From positions 62,001 to 126,000 of the forward strand of contig JAUZPB010000001.1 of the NCBI GenBank assembly GCA_030706145.1: a DNA stretch of 64,000 nt. Reading direction: 5' to 3'. Below are positions 35,219 to 43,773 of this stretch, one piece after another. This DNA comes from Bacteroidota bacterium (GTDB taxonomy: Bacteria > Bacteroidota > Ignavibacteria > Ignavibacteriales > SURF-24). The first letter of the stretch is position 1. The number at the start of each line of letters is the position of its first letter. Position numbers and translations under genes: made by a program. The notes below the pieces were generated by a model that saw nothing but the letters and a program-made list of their open reading frames with translations, was not told where the DNA came from and did not search any database.

Positions 35219-37008
35219 GTATAAATATACTCACATTAAGGATTCAGTATGAGCAGGACATTGTTTTTTCGAGGCAAAGGGCAAGGCAAATTTCCGAATT
35301 AATTGGTTTTGATCTCAGGGAGCAAACTTCAATAGCAACAGCTGTATCCGAAATTACAAGGAACGCATTTTCTTATGCAGGTAAAAGCGATGTTTATTTT
35401 CTTTTTGATGACAAATCCTCGCCACCAATGTTTATTATCAAAGTTAGTGATCATGGTCCAGGTATAAAAGATGTGGATAGTATTCTAAGTGGCAGGTATT
35501 CATCAAAGACTGGATTGGGAATGGGGATAGTTGGGTCACGGAGACTCATGGATTACTTTAAGATAGAAAGCGCGCCTGGTTTGGGAACAACTGTAATACT
35601 GGGAAAGATACTGCCTAAGGAACGGAAGCTTGACCTAAAGGAAGAAGCTGCAAGGATATCCAAGGAATTAGTAAAGAAGAATCCACAAGATCTTTATGAA
35701 GAAATGAGGCAACAAAATCAGGAACTCTTAAGATCACTTGATGAAATCAAAAAACGCCAAGAAGATCTTGTAAGTTTAAATAAAGAGTTAGAAGAGACCA
35801 ATCGTGGTGTTGTTGCTTTGTATGCAGAGCTTGATGAAAGGGCTGAACACCTTAAGACAATAAATGAAATAAAGACGAAATTCTTATCCAACATGAGTCA
35901 TGAGTTTAAGACTCCGTTAAACTCAATACTTGCTTTGTCAAACCTACTCATACAGGAAGCTGATGGTAAGCTTAACGATGAGCAGGAAAAACAGGTAAAA
36001 TATATAAGAAAGTCGACTGAGGATCTTTATGAGCTTGTAAATGATCTTTTGGATATAGCCAAGGTCGAGGCAGGAAAGCTAACTGTAAAACCAAGCAGTT
36101 TCTCTATTGAACAATTATTTTCGACACTGAAGGTAATGTTCAAACCTTTAATTATCACACAAACTGTAAATCTTGTTTTTCAGGAGCCCAAAGGACTGCC
36201 CAACCTTTATACAGATGAAATCAAGGTTTCACAGATCTTAAGGAATCTAATTTCAAACGCCATAAAGTTTACAGAAAATGGGGAAATTAGAATAACCAGT
36301 CAATATGAAGATAATACAGAAAGGATAATTTTCAGTGTAAAGGACACAGGAATCGGGATTGAAGAGAAGTATAAAACAATTATTTTTGAAGAGTTTGCGC
36401 AGATCGATAGTGATCTTCAAAGAAAAGCTAAAGGGACCGGACTAGGGCTCCCATTATCAAAACGGCTTGCAGAACTTTTAGGTGGAAGCTTATGGGTAGA
36501 TAGTATTTATGGAAAAGGCTCAGTATTTTATTTAAATATTCCAATAATATATAAAGGACCGGGTTCAGGAACTCTTCAGGAGAGCAGTATATTTTCAAAG
36601 GGTGATAGATCAAGTGAAGCAGGGAAATTCTCTGAACATAATATTCTGATAATAGACGACCAGGAAATATCTCGTTATATATTACAAGGGGTCTTAAATG
36701 ATCTTTTTCCAGACTATAGTGTTATTCAAGCTAAGGATGGGAAAGATGGGCTGGAAAAAACAGAAGTGATAAGGCCTGAAGTAATTTTTCTGGATCTGAT
36801 TATGCCTGGTCTCAACGGTTTTGATGTATTGGAAAAATTAAAGGGCAACAGTTATACTAGTAATATCCCTGTCTATATTGTAACATCAAAAGATCTTTCT
36901 GCAAAGGATAAGGATCGATTGGGAAATGGTCCTGCAGGAATTATTTCGAAGAATATCCTCTCAAGCAGTAATGCGCTTGAAACGTTAAGGGTTCTAATAA
37001 GAATATGA
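35215..37008 (+). CDS. RsbT-like ATPase fused to hybrid histidine kinase with receiver
   Basis: 597 residues, no transmembrane segment. Order: RsbT-like GHKL domain (~1-135; ATAVSEITRNAFSYAG, SDHGPGIKD, GLGMGIVGSRR), a coiled-coil linker (~140-215), HisKA with phospho-histidine H229 (SNMSHEFKTPLNS), HATPase (~335-455, DTGIGIEE, GTGLGLPLSKRL) and a receiver (~475-597; IIDDQE, FLDLIMPG, TSK). So it may receive a partner-switch input and feed a phosphorelay. It overlaps the previous gene by the sequence ATGA. The domain order is the notable feature. Confidence 0.9.
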   Translation: MSINILTLRIQYEQDIVFSRQRARQISELIGFDLREQTSIATAVSEITRNAFSYAGKSDVYFLFDDKSSPPMFIIKVSDHGPGIKDVDSILSGRYSSKTGLGMGIVGSRRLMDYFKIESAPGLGTTVILGKILPKERKLDLKEEAARISKELVKKNPQDLYEEMRQQNQELLRSLDEIKKRQEDLVSLNKELEETNRGVVALYAELDERAEHLKTINEIKTKFLSNMSHEFKTPLNSILALSNLLIQEADGKLNDEQEKQVKYIRKSTEDLYELVNDLLDIAKVEAGKLTVKPSSFSIEQLFSTLKVMFKPLIITQTVNLVFQEPKGLPNLYTDEIKVSQILRNLISNAIKFTENGEIRITSQYEDNTERIIFSVKDTGIGIEEKYKTIIFEEFAQIDSDLQRKAKGTGLGLPLSKRLAELLGGSLWVDSIYGKGSVFYLNIPIIYKGPGSGTLQESSIFSKGDRSSEAGKFSEHNILIIDDQEISRYILQGVLNDLFPDYSVIQAKDGKDGLEKTEVIRPEVIFLDLIMPGLNGFDVLEKLKGNSYTSNIPVYIVTSKDLSAKDKDRLGNGPAGIISKNILSSSNALETLRVLIRI

Positions 37009-37033
37009 ATAGAAACATTAGGAATTAATAGAA

Positions 37034-38542
37034 ATGGATGATGCAATAAATTTTATTTCTACTACAACAACGGCATCTCCGGTTATTTTGTTAGTAGATG
37101 ATAATGAATCCGGATTATATGTTAATTCGAGAACATTACGTGCAAATGGATATAATGTAATCGAGGCAAAAAGTGGGAGAGAAACCTTAATCAAATTAAA
37201 AGATAAGCCGGATGTAATAATACTTGATGTCAACCTGCCTGATATAAGTGGATTTGAAATATGCAGAATGATCAAGTCAGATCCTGAGACGAATTCAATA
37301 CCTGTGATACATCTTTCTGCCACATACAAAGATGACAGATCAAAGGCATATGGTTTAGATATCGGGGCTGATGCTTACCTGACACAGCCAATTGACCCAA
37401 TGGTTATGTTTGCGACTATCAAGGCTGTTTTGCGGATACGAAATGCAGAGCAGCGATTCCAGGAAATGGCGCTGGAATGGAAAACGACTTTTGATTCAAT
37501 TGAGGATGCCATTTGCCTTGTAGATAATAGTGGAATGATCAGGCGCTGCAATAAAGCCTTTTGCAGCATCTCAGGACTCACAAAGGATTTTCTTCTTGGA
37601 AGCGAATTTGAAAGTTGTTTTAAAGATATAATAGACAACAAACTGGAAAACTATTCAGGGCAAATTGAACAAATACCTAAAAGTGGAGATAAAGCCGAAA
37701 TACAGATAGGAAATAAATGGTATCTGATAGCAAAAGACCAGATAATGAGCGATGCAAAAATAGAAGAAAAGAATTCTGGTTTTATATTCAGGATGACAGA
37801 TATTACAAGGCTCAAGTCCGCCGAGGATGAATTAAAGCGTTCAAATAAAGCACTTGAGCAGTTTGCCTATGTTGCCTCGCATGATCTTCAAGAGCCGCTA
37901 CGAATGGTTTCAAACTACAGCAGTCTCATCTTAAAAAAATACAAAGAGATATTTAGCATAGAAGTAGAGAAATACTTTAGTTTTATTCTTGAAGGTACGA
38001 CCAGGATGCAATCTTTGATCAAGGATCTTTTGAACTATTCACGGACAATAACAAAGGAAAGGAATTTCACGACAATAGACCTTAACAAAATAATTGAGAT
38101 TGTAAAGAATAATTTGAGCTTACTTATAAAAGAAACCGATGCAAAGCTTACAATAGATAAACTTCCTGAAGTATATGGCGATGAAACACAGCTCATACAA
38201 CTCTATCAGAACCTAATAAGCAATGCAATAAAATTCAGAAGTGAAAGGAAGCCTGAGATAAAAATAGGTATTCGGGAAAGTAGCAGCACTGTACCTTCTA
38301 ATGTCTACACAAGTGTTTGCCCAATATTTTATGTTAATGATAATGGTATTGGGATAGAGACAGAATACTTCAACAGGATATTTATAATATTTCAGAGATT
38401 ACACGAAAGAGAAAAATATCCAGGAACAGGTATTGGGCTTTCCATATGCCAAAAAATTGTAGAAAGACATGGCGGAAAGATCTGGGTAGAATCTGAACCC
38501 GGGAATGGATCAACTTTTTATTTTACTCTTTCTTCGAAATAA
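37034..38542 (+). CDS. Receiver-PAS-histidine kinase
   Basis: 502 residues. An N-terminal receiver (~17-135; VDDNES, phospho-acceptor D65 in IILDVNLPD) in which the conserved lysine is replaced by glutamine (LTQP, Q118), a PAS domain (~145-260), then a phytochrome-type HisKA (H283 in ASHDLQEPLRMVSNYSS) and HATPase (NAIKFRSE, DNGIGIE, GTGIGLSICQKIVERH). No membrane segment. It is the last gene of the stressosome operon, 25 bp after the hybrid kinase, and could be the receiver of its phosphate or a separate kinase. The Lys-to-Gln variant is common in this receiver subgroup. Confidence 0.9.
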   Translation: MDDAINFISTTTTASPVILLVDDNESGLYVNSRTLRANGYNVIEAKSGRETLIKLKDKPDVIILDVNLPDISGFEICRMIKSDPETNSIPVIHLSATYKDDRSKAYGLDIGADAYLTQPIDPMVMFATIKAVLRIRNAEQRFQEMALEWKTTFDSIEDAICLVDNSGMIRRCNKAFCSISGLTKDFLLGSEFESCFKDIIDNKLENYSGQIEQIPKSGDKAEIQIGNKWYLIAKDQIMSDAKIEEKNSGFIFRMTDITRLKSAEDELKRSNKALEQFAYVASHDLQEPLRMVSNYSSLILKKYKEIFSIEVEKYFSFILEGTTRMQSLIKDLLNYSRTITKERNFTTIDLNKIIEIVKNNLSLLIKETDAKLTIDKLPEVYGDETQLIQLYQNLISNAIKFRSERKPEIKIGIRESSSTVPSNVYTSVCPIFYVNDNGIGIETEYFNRIFIIFQRLHEREKYPGTGIGLSICQKIVERHGGKIWVESEPGNGSTFYFTLSSK

Positions 38543-38620
38543 ATATTTTAGGCCTGATAAATTGATTTAATTTATTAAAAAGTTAAGATCCGCCAATAGC
38601 AGACTTCTTTGCCAAGTATT

Positions 38621-38652
38621 AAGAATACTAATGATCAAGAATGCTAATGATT
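38621..38652. repeat. Two tandem 16-bp repeats in the convergent gap after the kinase
   Basis: AAGAATACTAATGATC (38621-38636) and AAGAATGCTAATGATT (38637-38652), differing at two positions; a degraded third copy may follow up to 38670. They lie between the stops of the kinase and the MacB-like gene. Confidence 0.7.
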
Positions 38653-38681
38653 AAAAAAAAGCTAATTATTAAGCTTAACAA

Positions 38682-39899
38682 CTAGTCATATCTTAAAGCA
38701 TCAATTATCACAAGGGACGAAGCTTTTCTTGCTGGATAAAAGCCGAAGAATACACCGACAAATCCAGCAAAGCCAAAAGACATAAAAATCGTATATGGAA
38801 CAATAACAGTATTCCACCCGCTAAAATAGCTGACGATTCTGGATGCAAGGAATCCGAAGATAACTCCTATTATTCCACCTGTCATGCTTAATACAACAGC
38901 TTCAAAGAGAAATTGAGTAAGAATATCCCTTCCTTTTGCCCCAATAGCTCTACGTATTCCGATTTCTCTGGTTCTTTCAGTTACCGAAACAAGCATAATA
39001 TTCATAATCCCAATTCCCCCGACTATCATAGAAACACTTGCAATTGAAGCCAGAAGAAGAGTAAGCACCTTTGTAGTTTCCTGAGCTGTACTAGCAATGT
39101 CTGTTTGATTCCTAACTGTAAAATCATCGTCATCGCCTGGAGCTATTTTATGAGATTCTCTCATTAAAGTTTCAATTTCCTGTTGAGCCTCGGTCATAGA
39201 ATTTTCAGAGATTGCACTGCAAAGGATTTGTTGAATATTTCGAAAACCACTTAAGCGGTTCTGAACAGTTGTATAAGGAGCTAAAATGACGTCGTCCTGA
39301 TCATTACCCATAGCACCCTGCCCTTTTTCACTCAATACGCCAATAATCTTAAATGGAACATTTCGAATTCTTATTTCCTGACCAACAGGGTCACCGTCAG
39401 GAAAAAGGTTTTGCGCAACTGTTTTACCAAGGACACAAACCTTGTTCATGCTTCTAACATCTGCAGTTGTAAAAAACTCGCCGTTTGAAAGGGGCCACTG
39501 CCTAATATCCAGATAATCTGTTGATACGCCATAGGTAGAAGTATTCCAGTTACCAGAGCCCCCAATGACTTGCCCCCCAGCTCTTATTACAGGTGATACG
39601 CCTGCAAGAAGAGTGGATTCCTTTGTCAGTTTATCTACATCATCAAGTGTAAGCCTGGTATTACTCCCCATTCCCATACTAACGCCACCTTGTCTTGTAG
39701 ATCCAGGGAATACTATGATCAGGTTAGATCCAAGTGAAGATATTTGGTTTTGTATTTGTGCTTGGGCGCCTTCACCAATTGCTACCATAACAATTACGGC
39801 CGCAACTCCAATAATAATACCAAGGATCGTCAAAAGGCTGCGCATTTTATTCTTCATGATAGAAGCAAGCGCTACCTGAATGAAATCACTCCACTTCAT
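38682..39899 (-). CDS. MacB-like ABC transporter permease (FtsX fold, no ATPase domain)
   Basis: About 405 residues from the ATG at 39899, which follows the adaptor gene's TAA by one base and has GGGGG upstream. Layout: one N-terminal helix (MKNKMRSLLTILGIIIGVAAVIVMVAI), the periplasmic MacB_PCD domain (~55-280), then three C-terminal helices with the FtsX signature RTREIGIRRAIGAKGRDILTQ. MacB normally has an N-terminal ATPase; here none is fused, and none is encoded next to the pair. Confidence 0.88.
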   Translation of the reverse strand: MKWSDFIQVALASIMKNKMRSLLTILGIIIGVAAVIVMVAIGEGAQAQIQNQISSLGSNLIIVFPGSTRQGGVSMGMGSNTRLTLDDVDKLTKESTLLAGVSPVIRAGGQVIGGSGNWNTSTYGVSTDYLDIRQWPLSNGEFFTTADVRSMNKVCVLGKTVAQNLFPDGDPVGQEIRIRNVPFKIIGVLSEKGQGAMGNDQDDVILAPYTTVQNRLSGFRNIQQILCSAISENSMTEAQQEIETLMRESHKIAPGDDDDFTVRNQTDIASTAQETTKVLTLLLASIASVSMIVGGIGIMNIMLVSVTERTREIGIRRAIGAKGRDILTQFLFEAVVLSMTGGIIGVIFGFLASRIVSYFSGWNTVIVPYTIFMSFGFAGFVGVFFGFYPARKASSLVIIDALRYD

Positions 39900-39900
39900 A

Positions 39901-41265
39901 TTAGAGCCCCCTTCTTCCGCCACCCATACCTGGAGCAGGCTGAGTCTGTAGTGGGCTTCCAGAAGTCGGCTTCTGATCACTGCTTAATATACCAGAAATA
40001 ACTTCAAGTCCCTCCTGAATGCTATTGGATTTAATTTCTGTATACTGCCCGTCTGTAAGTCCAATGCTTACTCTTTTTATTGCAAGTTTTCCATTTTGGT
40101 CAATATAGAATAGCTGGCCACTGTTGCGGCGTGTCTTATTGCCATTTTGCTGGATGCCACCAGCAGATGAAGGGCCATAGTAAGATCCGTTTAGCAAGTT
40201 ATTTGTTTGTCCATTAGTTTCATTTCCCTGCTGCTGTCTGTGGTTTTCACCAGGTCTTGAAGCAAACTCTCCTGAGGAGTCTTTCTGACCTTTAAGTTTA
40301 TTTTGCATATTTGTTTTAGCCTCAGCAAGCATTTCAGGAGTTGGGCGGAACCTAAGGGCTGCATTGGCAATTTTAAGTACATTATCTGCCTGAGCAATAT
40401 TGAATTGAATTGTCGCAGTCATTCCAGGCAGTAGAAGGCCATTAAAATTATTAACGTTTATTACAACCGAATAATTAACAACATTCTGAATTGTTGTAGG
40501 TTGTAGTCTTATTTGCTGGACTATACCCTCAAAAGTTTTATCAGGATAAGCCTGGACAGTGAAAGTAACTGACTGTCCTTCCTGGATTTGGCCAATATCG
40601 CTTTCATCTACATTTGCAATTATCTGCATTTTCGACAGGTCATTTGCTATAAGAAAGAGAGTTGGTGCCGAAAGACTTGCAGCAACAGTCTGTCCTACAT
40701 CGACATTTCTTGCGATAACGGTTCCATCAATTGGAGCAGTAATTTTGGCATATTTTAGGTTGATCTTTGCCCTGTCTAATCCGGCTTGTGCCGAGCGCAG
40801 CGAAGCTCTTGCAACATCGGTATTATACTGGGCTGTTTCCAAATCTGTCTGGGCTGCAAGATTTTTCTCGACCATTGCTTTAACTCTAGTTAAATCTCTT
40901 TGTGATTGGGCATATTGTGCCTGTGCCTTTTCAAGGCTACTTTGAGCATCGCGAACCGAGGCAGCAAGGAAAGTAGTATCTATCAGAGCTACAAGTTCCC
41001 CTTTTTTTACCTTTTGGTTGTAATCTGTAAAAATTTTGGCGAGCGTTCCCGAAACCTGGCTACCGACCTGTACAGTAACAACAGGGTTAAGCACTCCAGT
41101 GCTGGAGACGATAGATTCAATATTTCCCCTCTCAATTTTTACAAATTTATAATTTCTTGCTTCATCCTTTGGAGAAGCGGCAATATATAGGAAAGCTGCA
41201 ACAGCTATAACAATAGCAGTAATTCCTATAATTAAGGTTTTGCGGTATTTTCTTATATCAGCCAT
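39901..41265 (-). CDS. MacA-like periplasmic adaptor (RND/HlyD family)
   Basis: 454 residues with an N-terminal signal anchor (LIIGITAIVIAVAAFLYIA). The membrane-fusion layout is clear: barrel-sandwich halves VQVGSQVSGTLAKIF and ITAPIDGTVIARNVDVGQTV, a helical hairpin (~100-160), and a beta-barrel. Between ~335 and 405 is an unusual low-complexity linker rich in N, Q, G and S, followed by a membrane-proximal domain. MacA-type adaptors connect MacB to TolC. It lies directly upstream of the permease (one base gap); a TolC gene is not in the window. Confidence 0.9.
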   Translation of the reverse strand: MADIRKYRKTLIIGITAIVIAVAAFLYIAASPKDEARNYKFVKIERGNIESIVSSTGVLNPVVTVQVGSQVSGTLAKIFTDYNQKVKKGELVALIDTTFLAASVRDAQSSLEKAQAQYAQSQRDLTRVKAMVEKNLAAQTDLETAQYNTDVARASLRSAQAGLDRAKINLKYAKITAPIDGTVIARNVDVGQTVAASLSAPTLFLIANDLSKMQIIANVDESDIGQIQEGQSVTFTVQAYPDKTFEGIVQQIRLQPTTIQNVVNYSVVINVNNFNGLLLPGMTATIQFNIAQADNVLKIANAALRFRPTPEMLAEAKTNMQNKLKGQKDSSGEFASRPGENHRQQQGNETNGQTNNLLNGSYYGPSSAGGIQQNGNKTRRNSGQLFYIDQNGKLAIKRVSIGLTDGQYTEIKSNSIQEGLEVISGILSSDQKPTSGSPLQTQPAPGMGGGRRGL

Positions 41266-41475
41266 TGTCTTCCATGAATTAAGAGTTTTACATATCCATT
41301 ACTATCTTTTTGACATCAGAATCCTTTTTTTAGTTTAATTCAAGATAATGGAAAAAGAAAGTGATTTAATTATTAAGGTCAGAGAAAATAAAAATTCTTT
41401 GACTTTTCAGAAGGTGTGATATATGTTTAAGTATCCACGTTTGAATTATTTCACAAATATTCCGGAACTCATTAA

Positions 41476-41826
41476 ATGCATTCTCTAGACAGGCATCTGG
41501 TCATAATAAAGCCAAAAGAACCATTTCTTAACTGGCTTAAGTCGCAGTATGAAGGTAATAGTGCTTTGACACTTGATGACATAAGAGAAGATGTAACAGC
41601 TTTCATGATTCCGCAAGCAGATCATCCAGAACAGGATAAGGAGTATATAAGAAGCATTTTCCCGGATCTTTTCGACATGCTTCTTGAGGAATGGCATCTT
41701 GATGAAAACATTTGGCCAAGGAATAGGGATCATGAACTTTTCAAGGAATGGTTTGAAGTTGAAATACATACTATAGTAATAGATACTGTTGAAAGTTCAA
41801 TTCGGAAAGATAGGTTCTTATCTTGA
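41476..41826 (+). CDS. Conserved-looking hypothetical protein
   Basis: 116 residues with an N-terminal strand HLVIIKPKEPFLNWL, a helix-rich middle and aromatic-acidic C-terminal half (DMLLEEWHLDENIWP, LFKEWFEVEIH). I recognise no domain. Composition and the regular secondary-structure pattern suggest it is real; a weak GGAA precedes the ATG. It is divergent from the MacA-like gene and 64 bp upstream of a methyltransferase gene. No function is proposed. Confidence 0.6.
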   Translation: MHSLDRHLVIIKPKEPFLNWLKSQYEGNSALTLDDIREDVTAFMIPQADHPEQDKEYIRSIFPDLFDMLLEEWHLDENIWPRNRDHELFKEWFEVEIHTIVIDTVESSIRKDRFLS

Positions 41827-41890
41827 TAACAAGAAGTTAATCGGTAAAAAATGATAAGCGCCATAGACAATAAAATATATTTCGTATAAA

Positions 41891-42460
41891 ATGAATGAGA
41901 AAGGAAAAATGAAATTAAATCTGGGCTGCGGCAAAGATATAAAAGAAGGATATATAAATCTTGATATTGTTGACTATGGCGGCAATATAATTCACGATAT
42001 TAATTCATTTCCATATCCTTTTCAGGACAATACCTTTGATGAAATTTACGCTTCGCATGTACTTGAGCACTTGGACAGTTTTCACAAAACGGTAACCGAA
42101 TTATACAGAATAGCTAAACCTGATGCCATAATAATTGTATATGCCCCATTTTTTCTTAATACAAAATATTTTGGAGAACCAGATCACAAGATACCTTTTT
42201 CGATCAGAACTTTTGATAATTACGAATATATAGCTAATCGCAAGCTAAAATTCTATGAAAAGTGGAAATTAAATCACCGTACAAACTATGAGGGCAAGGC
42301 TCAGTTTGAAATCCTGGAGAAAAAATTTATCACTTCCCATTTTGCGGCCTTAAAATGGATGGATTCTATAGTGAATATAGAACCTGTCATCTATGAAAGA
42401 TTTTTTGCCGGGATCTTTTCCCCTGAAGAAGTGTACTTCAAATTACGAGTTGTCAAATAG
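41891..42460 (+). CDS. SAM-dependent methyltransferase
   Basis: 189 residues of the class I methyltransferase fold: SAM motif LNLGCGKDIKEGYINLD, then DNTFDEIYASHVLEHL and IAKPDAIIIVYAPFF. A second start at 41909 (MKLNLGCG), with AAGGA close upstream, would match the usual N-terminus and cannot be excluded. The C-terminal part (residues ~95-190) has HKIPFSIRTFDNYE, typical of small-molecule or glycan methyltransferases. The substrate is unknown. Neighbours give no firm clue. Confidence 0.8.
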   Translation: MNEKGKMKLNLGCGKDIKEGYINLDIVDYGGNIIHDINSFPYPFQDNTFDEIYASHVLEHLDSFHKTVTELYRIAKPDAIIIVYAPFFLNTKYFGEPDHKIPFSIRTFDNYEYIANRKLKFYEKWKLNHRTNYEGKAQFEILEKKFITSHFAALKWMDSIVNIEPVIYERFFAGIFSPEEVYFKLRVVK

Positions 42461-42494
42461 ATGGATTTATAGATGGGACATAGGGGGAATAAAC

Positions 42495-42857
42495 TTACCT
42501 GAGAGCATAATAAACAATAAGAGCCCATCCAATTAGAAAGCAGATGCCGCCAAATGGTGTTATGATTGCCAAAAATCTAATCTGAAAAATTGAGTAAGCA
42601 TATAAAGAAAAAGAAAAGAGGATAATTCCAAAGAGGAAAAACCAGCATACAGGAGTGAACCTGTAATTTCCAAAGAAAGCCAAACTTAGAAGGGCCAGGC
42701 TATGAATAAGATGATACATTACTCCCGTTCTATAGGTTTCCATCATTTTTACTGAAAGATGAGATTCCAAGCCATGGGCTCCAAAAGCTCCTAAAGCAAC
42801 GCCCAAAAACCCCATCACTCCAGAGACAACTATCCAGAGATTTTGTTTATCTGACAT
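42495..42857 (-). CDS. DUF423 family membrane protein
   Basis: 120 residues with four transmembrane helices, matching the DUF423/YwdK family: GVALGAFGAHGLE in the first loop, then TGVMYHLIHSLALL and a C-terminal FGGICFLIGWALIVYYALR. The role is unestablished. It is monocistronic and convergent with the methyltransferase gene, 34 bp between the ends. No other operon partner is seen. Confidence 0.9.
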   Translation of the reverse strand: MSDKQNLWIVVSGVMGFLGVALGAFGAHGLESHLSVKMMETYRTGVMYHLIHSLALLSLAFFGNYRFTPVCWFFLFGIILFSFSLYAYSIFQIRFLAIITPFGGICFLIGWALIVYYALR

Positions 42858-43122
42858 AAATTTCCCCTTTTTTCACTTAGCATTGTTGTTCCTATATAAT
42901 ATCAAATTTTAATTGAAGTTTAAATAATTTTCTTTATAAAGCTAGAGCAAATAGCTCAATTGCAAGTTACTGTCCCTGGCGTTCTAGTTTCCAAATATTA
43001 TTCAGCTTTTTGCTAAATATGGTTGATAATATTTGCATATTACAATAATATACCGTATTTTATCAACAGATTTATAGAATTTTGTTAATTATCAAATAAA
43101 TTTTCATTTAGATATAGATACA

Positions 43123-43605
43123 ATGAAACTGGACGATACTGACAAAAAAGTTCTGGATATATTGCAGACAAATGCAAACATAACAAATGCGCAGTTAGCC
43201 TCAGAGTTAGGAATATCACCAGCTGCAATGCTAGAGAGAGTAAAGAGGCTTGAAAATTCAGGTATAATTAAGCGTTATGTTGCATTAGTGGATCCTGAGA
43301 AGGTTGGGAAAAGGACCATGGCCTTTATTGCAATATCACTTGCCGTACATCACTTAAACTCAATAGATACAATAAGAGAAGAGATCTCGAAGCTAAGCGA
43401 GGTTCTAGAATGTTATCATGTAGCAGGTGAAGAGGATTTTATGCTCAAGGTTGCAATAAGAGATATCCAGGAATACGAACATTTTATGTTTGGAAAGCTT
43501 ACAAAGATAAACGGAATAAATAAGATCAAGACTACCTTTATCGTATCGACAGTTAAATATGATACCAAGTTCAACATTGACAACGGATCATTAAATGGGG
43601 AATAG
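43123..43605 (+). CDS. Lrp/AsnC family transcriptional regulator
   Basis: 160 residues. An N-terminal winged helix-turn-helix (~5-60; KVLDILQTNANITNAQLASELGIS) and a C-terminal RAM ligand-binding domain (~70-145; GEEDFMLKVAIRDIQEYEHF). The family senses amino acids and regulates amino-acid metabolism. The 265-bp upstream region is AT-rich and may hold its own operator. A terminator lies 45 bp beyond the stop. The nearby aldehyde dehydrogenase gene is a possible target, but nothing in the sequence proves it. Confidence 0.92.
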   Translation: MKLDDTDKKVLDILQTNANITNAQLASELGISPAAMLERVKRLENSGIIKRYVALVDPEKVGKRTMAFIAISLAVHHLNSIDTIREEISKLSEVLECYHVAGEEDFMLKVAIRDIQEYEHFMFGKLTKINGINKIKTTFIVSTVKYDTKFNIDNGSLNGE

Positions 43606-43649
43606 GCCCCAAAACAGATTTTCACGCATACTTTCTCCTAATAATAAAT

Positions 43650-43684
43650 CCCCTAATTACTAAAAAGTAGTTAGGGGTTTTTTA
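43650..43684 (+). terminator. Intrinsic terminator after the Lrp-type gene
   Basis: CCCCTAATTACT (43650-43661) pairs with AGTAGTTAGGGG (43666-43677), one G-T pair, 4-base loop AAAA, followed by a run of six T and TATT. Strong candidate. Confidence 0.9.
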
Positions 43685-43773
43685 TTATCAAAATATTTTA
43701 TAAAATATATGAGGGCTAGAAAAAGCAGAAAAATAAAATTTAAATCCATAACTTTCTCCGAGAGACAAAAAAA

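Noticed and set aside
37034-38542. Inactive receiver in the last kinase because of the Lys-to-Gln change
   Set aside because: The phospho-acceptor D65 and acidic pocket are intact, and the LTQP variant is common in this receiver subgroup, so loss of function is not supported.
42936-43000. tRNA-like stretch (AATAGCTCAATTGC)
   Set aside because: It resembles a D-arm, but no anticodon arm or T-loop GTTCRA follows at the right distance.
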